Origin: UMGS946 sp048421225
Lineage (GTDB): Bacteria; Bacillota; Clostridia; Christensenellales; CAG-138
Length of the DNA: 6,455 nt
Direction: 5' to 3'
NCBI GenBank assembly: GCA_048421225.1
Contig: DBFNRV010000039.1
Location: forward strand, 1 to 6,455
The notes under the pieces are model-generated. The model made no database searches. It saw only the letters and a list, made by a program, of their open reading frames with translations, and was not told the origin of the DNA. Position numbers and translations under genes: made by a program. Below, one piece after another: positions 4,593 through 6,455 of the stretch (its first letter is position 1; every line of letters starts with the position of its first letter).

Positions 4593-6022
4593 TGCTTTTG
4601 TCAAGACGGGGACAAGTCCACTATTCCGTTTGATTTAATTTTCTAATTTTTTTCTTAATACCTCCAAACCTTTATCCAATACACTATCGCGTCCGTTTAT
4701 CATGTCGTCTCGAGATAAGTCCGCGAATATATGAGGTTGGATTCCAATGTTAATAAACTCTTTGTCGTTCGGATAGGTATATCTCCGTGTGCATATTCCT
4801 GCCGCCCCACCTCTGGGCATTTTGATAAACAGCGGATTTCCTGTAGAACCATAGCTCGGAACACCTACTATCGTAGCTCTGCCGATATTATCAAAATTAA
4901 TCAACATATTTTCAGACGAAGAGCCAGTTGCAGCATTCTCCAAAACCACGACCGGCTGGTCAAGCGTCAGTGGACAATTCGGAAAGAAAGCTGTAGAGAT
5001 TTCTTCTTCAAACATGTTATGCGTACAAATATCGTATATCTTTTTTTCCAATGGATCGTTCATATCATATTTGGAAGGGTCATTACCAACTCCCCACGCC
5101 TTATAAGCACCGATATGAATCGCATGTTTAACCTTACCGGTTTGGAATTCCCCTTGAATAAATGCTTGTGAAAATGCATCAGCATTATCAGAATGTCCGC
5201 CGCCATTATTACGTACATCCACGATAAATCCTTTGCAATCTTTTAGTTGTTCAAGAAATCCATAAAATTTTTGCGGCATACTGTCATCCATAAACGTAGG
5301 TAATGTTAATACTGCTATATTATCTTCGGTCATTTGTATTAAAAGCCCCTCAGAGCGGAATACCTCCCTCATTTGTTCATTGCTATACAGACCGACTGGT
5401 AATGACCATTCAATTTGTTTAGGCACAAATTCCAGGGTGAAAGAGCCGCTTGAGGTAACCAGTTGTACTTTTTTATTTCTTTCAATGATCGGAATAAGCG
5501 CATATGCGTTTTTATCCGCATTGCCGTCAAGGTAATTGAATGTATAAAGCATTTCATAGGTGCTTGTAGGTTTGATATTCCAACAGTATGGCAGAATTTT
5601 TTCGGTCATATACTGATCAAAATTGATACCGTTTATTTCGTAGATTTCGCTGAATAGTGGTATATCGTATCCTTGAGCGACATTAGTGATAACATGTTTT
5701 TCATTTATCCACTTGATTTTTATGGGTAACGCTAAAAAATCCTTGCTAACTTCTTTGGGGAAATTGATATATGAATGCCCGTCATTTAACAGCGAAATAA
5801 AACGCATCAGCTCCAAGTAATAATCGATAATTTCTATCGGCTCCATAACACGTTTCAGTGTTTCTTGGTATGCCCTGTCCCAATCAATATCTTCTCTCAT
5901 ATTCCAAAAAGCAAAATTGTACTTTGCTTCGCTCCATATTTGAGAGACTCCAAAAACTTTTTCAATAACTGTAAGCATTTGCCTTCCTCCGAAAGATATT
6001 TTTGTCCCTATAATTAATCATA
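4587..6022 (-). mobile_element. Segment carrying an S41 peptidase, inserted into the RHS tail
   Basis: The RHS coding sequence breaks after RYYD and resumes with YDPETG. The hexamer ATCATA (TATGAT on the coding strand) is present at both junctions, 4587-4592 and 6017-6022, consistent with a 6-bp target duplication. The enclosed 1,424 bp (4593-6016) is visibly more AT-rich than the RHS pieces and contains one complete gene with its own ribosome site. A short inverted GGGACAA lies near each end (4609-4615 and 6008-6002). No transposase is enclosed, so this would be a passenger cassette or a recombination product. Confidence 0.45.
4635..5978 (-). CDS. S41-family serine peptidase (tail-specific/tricorn-like)
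   Basis: This is a 447-residue protein with the S41 peptidase layout. An N-terminal helical region carries LNDGHSY (64-70), the DGHS motif that supplies a His in tricorn/IRBP-type members. A central region follows, then the core with VDVRNNGGG (253-261), the nucleophile region ATGSSSENM (350-358; catalytic Ser within the SSS), SYGSTGNP (375-382) and the typical GIQPH (412-416). There is no signal peptide or membrane segment, so it is probably cytoplasmic; a canonical PDZ domain is not obvious. The start at 5978 has GGAGG 7 nt upstream. S41 enzymes cut peptides or protein C-termini (family knowledge); the substrate is unknown. The gene is intact and AT-richer than its surroundings. It sits inside a split RHS gene, so it was probably acquired as cargo and is not functionally part of RHS. 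Confidence 0.85.
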   Translation of the reverse strand: MLTVIEKVFGVSQIWSEAKYNFAFWNMREDIDWDRAYQETLKRVMEPIEIIDYYLELMRFISLLNDGHSYINFPKEVSKDFLALPIKIKWINEKHVITNVAQGYDIPLFSEIYEINGINFDQYMTEKILPYCWNIKPTSTYEMLYTFNYLDGNADKNAYALIPIIERNKKVQLVTSSGSFTLEFVPKQIEWSLPVGLYSNEQMREVFRSEGLLIQMTEDNIAVLTLPTFMDDSMPQKFYGFLEQLKDCKGFIVDVRNNGGGHSDNADAFSQAFIQGEFQTGKVKHAIHIGAYKAWGVGNDPSKYDMNDPLEKKIYDICTHNMFEEEISTAFFPNCPLTLDQPVVVLENAATGSSSENMLINFDNIGRATIVGVPSYGSTGNPLFIKMPRGGAAGICTRRYTYPNDKEFINIGIQPHIFADLSRDDMINGRDSVLDKGLEVLRKKLEN

Positions 6023-6316
6023 GTACCTGCTCTCCAGGTAGTACAGCTTAGTCTCCGTATCGTACACATACCCGCGATACCTGAACGGGTTCTTCGCTCC
6101 CAGCGTATTTGCCATGCTCCCCGTTACAGTGCACGCTCCCCAGGTATCATATGTGTATTCTACCTGCGTAACCCCGTCCCCGTCAATCAGTTTTACTACG
6201 TCCCCCTGTCCGTTGTACAGGTAGTAGTAATATGTCCCGTTGTACTTTACCGCTACCGCGTTCCCGTTCCCGTCGTAGCTGAATTGCAGCGTGTCTGTCA
6301 CGTCGCTCTGTCCCAT
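6014..6316 (-). pseudogene. RHS-repeat (YD-repeat) remnant, upstream piece
   Basis: These 100 codons carry C-terminal RHS core repeats: FSYDGNGNAVAVKYNG, YYYYLYNGQGDVVKLIDGDG, VEYTYDTWG, then the conserved NPFRYRGYVYDTETKLYYL and ESRYYD. RHS proteins are very large secreted or wall-linked carriers that end in variable toxin tips (family knowledge). Here only the last ~100 core residues remain. The frame opens at an ATG right after TAA with no ribosome site, so the 5' part is lost, and TAA follows RYYD exactly at the insertion junction. The protein would normally continue PETGRFIS, which is found at 4536-4592. It may be an orphan RHS tail module rather than a gene that was whole at this site. 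Confidence 0.85.
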
Positions 6317-6352
6317 TTATAAAATACGACCGCTCTGCTAAATGCAGAGCGG
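6317..6352 (-). terminator. Terminator after the partial membrane gene
   Basis: CCGCTCTGC (6330-6338) and GCAGAGCGG (6344-6352) form a perfect 9-bp stem with a 5-nt loop. On the minus strand it is followed by TCGTATTTTATAA, a moderately T-rich tail, and it begins 7 bases after the stop codon of the upstream gene. It would separate that gene from the RHS remnant. Confidence 0.55.
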
Positions 6353-6359
6353 CACTTGG

Positions 6360-6455
6360 TTACTTTCTTTTTAACCTCTTTTCTTTGAAGTATTTACATA
6401 TATTGTATTTAATCCCAACATATAATGTCCAGCACATCATTATAATCATGTAACC
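6360..6455 (-). CDS. C-terminal end of an unidentified membrane protein (partial)
   Basis: The last 31 codons of a gene enter from the right edge and stop at TAA (6360-6362). They read a hydrophobic stretch (MIIMMCWTLYVGIKY) followed by a very basic tail (KYFKEKRLKRK), which looks like a final membrane segment with a cytoplasmic end. The DNA is very AT-rich, and a terminator follows directly. No family can be named from so little. Small membrane proteins beside RHS fragments can be immunity proteins, but nothing here proves that. Confidence 0.55.
   Translation of the reverse strand, partial: GYMIIMMCWTLYVGIKYNICKYFKEKRLKRK

Noticed and set aside
4731..5171. Plus-strand 146-codon frame antisense to the peptidase gene
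   Set aside because: The opposite strand encodes clear S41 motifs with a good ribosome site; this frame has none of these.
1..6455. CRISPR array, riboswitch or rRNA
   Set aside because: No regularly spaced repeats, no recognisable riboswitch core and no rRNA sequence were seen on either strand.

Overview
The window looks like accessory DNA from a gut-type Firmicute of class Clostridia. Grounds for this are a YtrA-type GntR/ABC operon with strong AGGAGG-like ribosome sites, clostridial-style RHS (YD-repeat) fragments, and an IS481-like transposase tail. Almost everything lies on the minus strand. The family-level taxonomy (Oscillospiraceae or Lachnospiraceae) is inference.

Layout, left to right. 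(1) 1-179: the frameshifted 3' end of a DDE transposase on the plus strand. (2) 180-590: no intact gene. It holds a strong minus-strand terminator (249-278), a degenerate copy (R1, ~307-485) of a repeat that recurs at ~4170-4360, and a possible promoter. (3) 591-3927: a five-gene minus-strand operon in the order GntR regulator, ABC ATPase, permease 1, permease 2, and a membrane-anchored extracytoplasmic protein. It has a recognisable promoter with an overlapping palindrome, and each of the first three gene junctions overlaps and carries a good ribosome site. The regulator and the last gene read intact. The ATPase and both permeases each carry one or two single-base indels, so either the pump is a pseudogene set or the sequence has indel errors. 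(4) 3934-4634: no large gene. It holds a hairpin (4074-4107), repeat copy R2 with a possible 33-residue protein and a GGGCGGA palindrome, a strong terminator, and a decayed tRNA-like 3' end. (5) 4536-6316: the tail of an RHS gene in two pieces that join at RYYD/PETGRF, separated by a 1.4 kb AT-richer segment holding an intact S41-family peptidase gene and bounded by the 6-bp direct repeat ATCATA. (6) 6317-6455: a terminator and the C-terminal end of an unidentified basic-tailed membrane protein that runs off the window.

How the parts work together: GntR, the ABC ATPase and the two permeases would form a self-regulated export or stress-response pump of YtrA/YtrBCD type, with the terminal anchored protein as a likely accessory. 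The rest of the window records repeated insertion and decay: transposase remnant, two copies of a short repeat flanking the operon, tRNA fossil, and split RHS. The most interesting items are the peptidase cassette that splits the RHS tail, the duplicated micro-ORF/palindrome repeat around the operon, and the perfect fold-back palindrome in the decayed copy.
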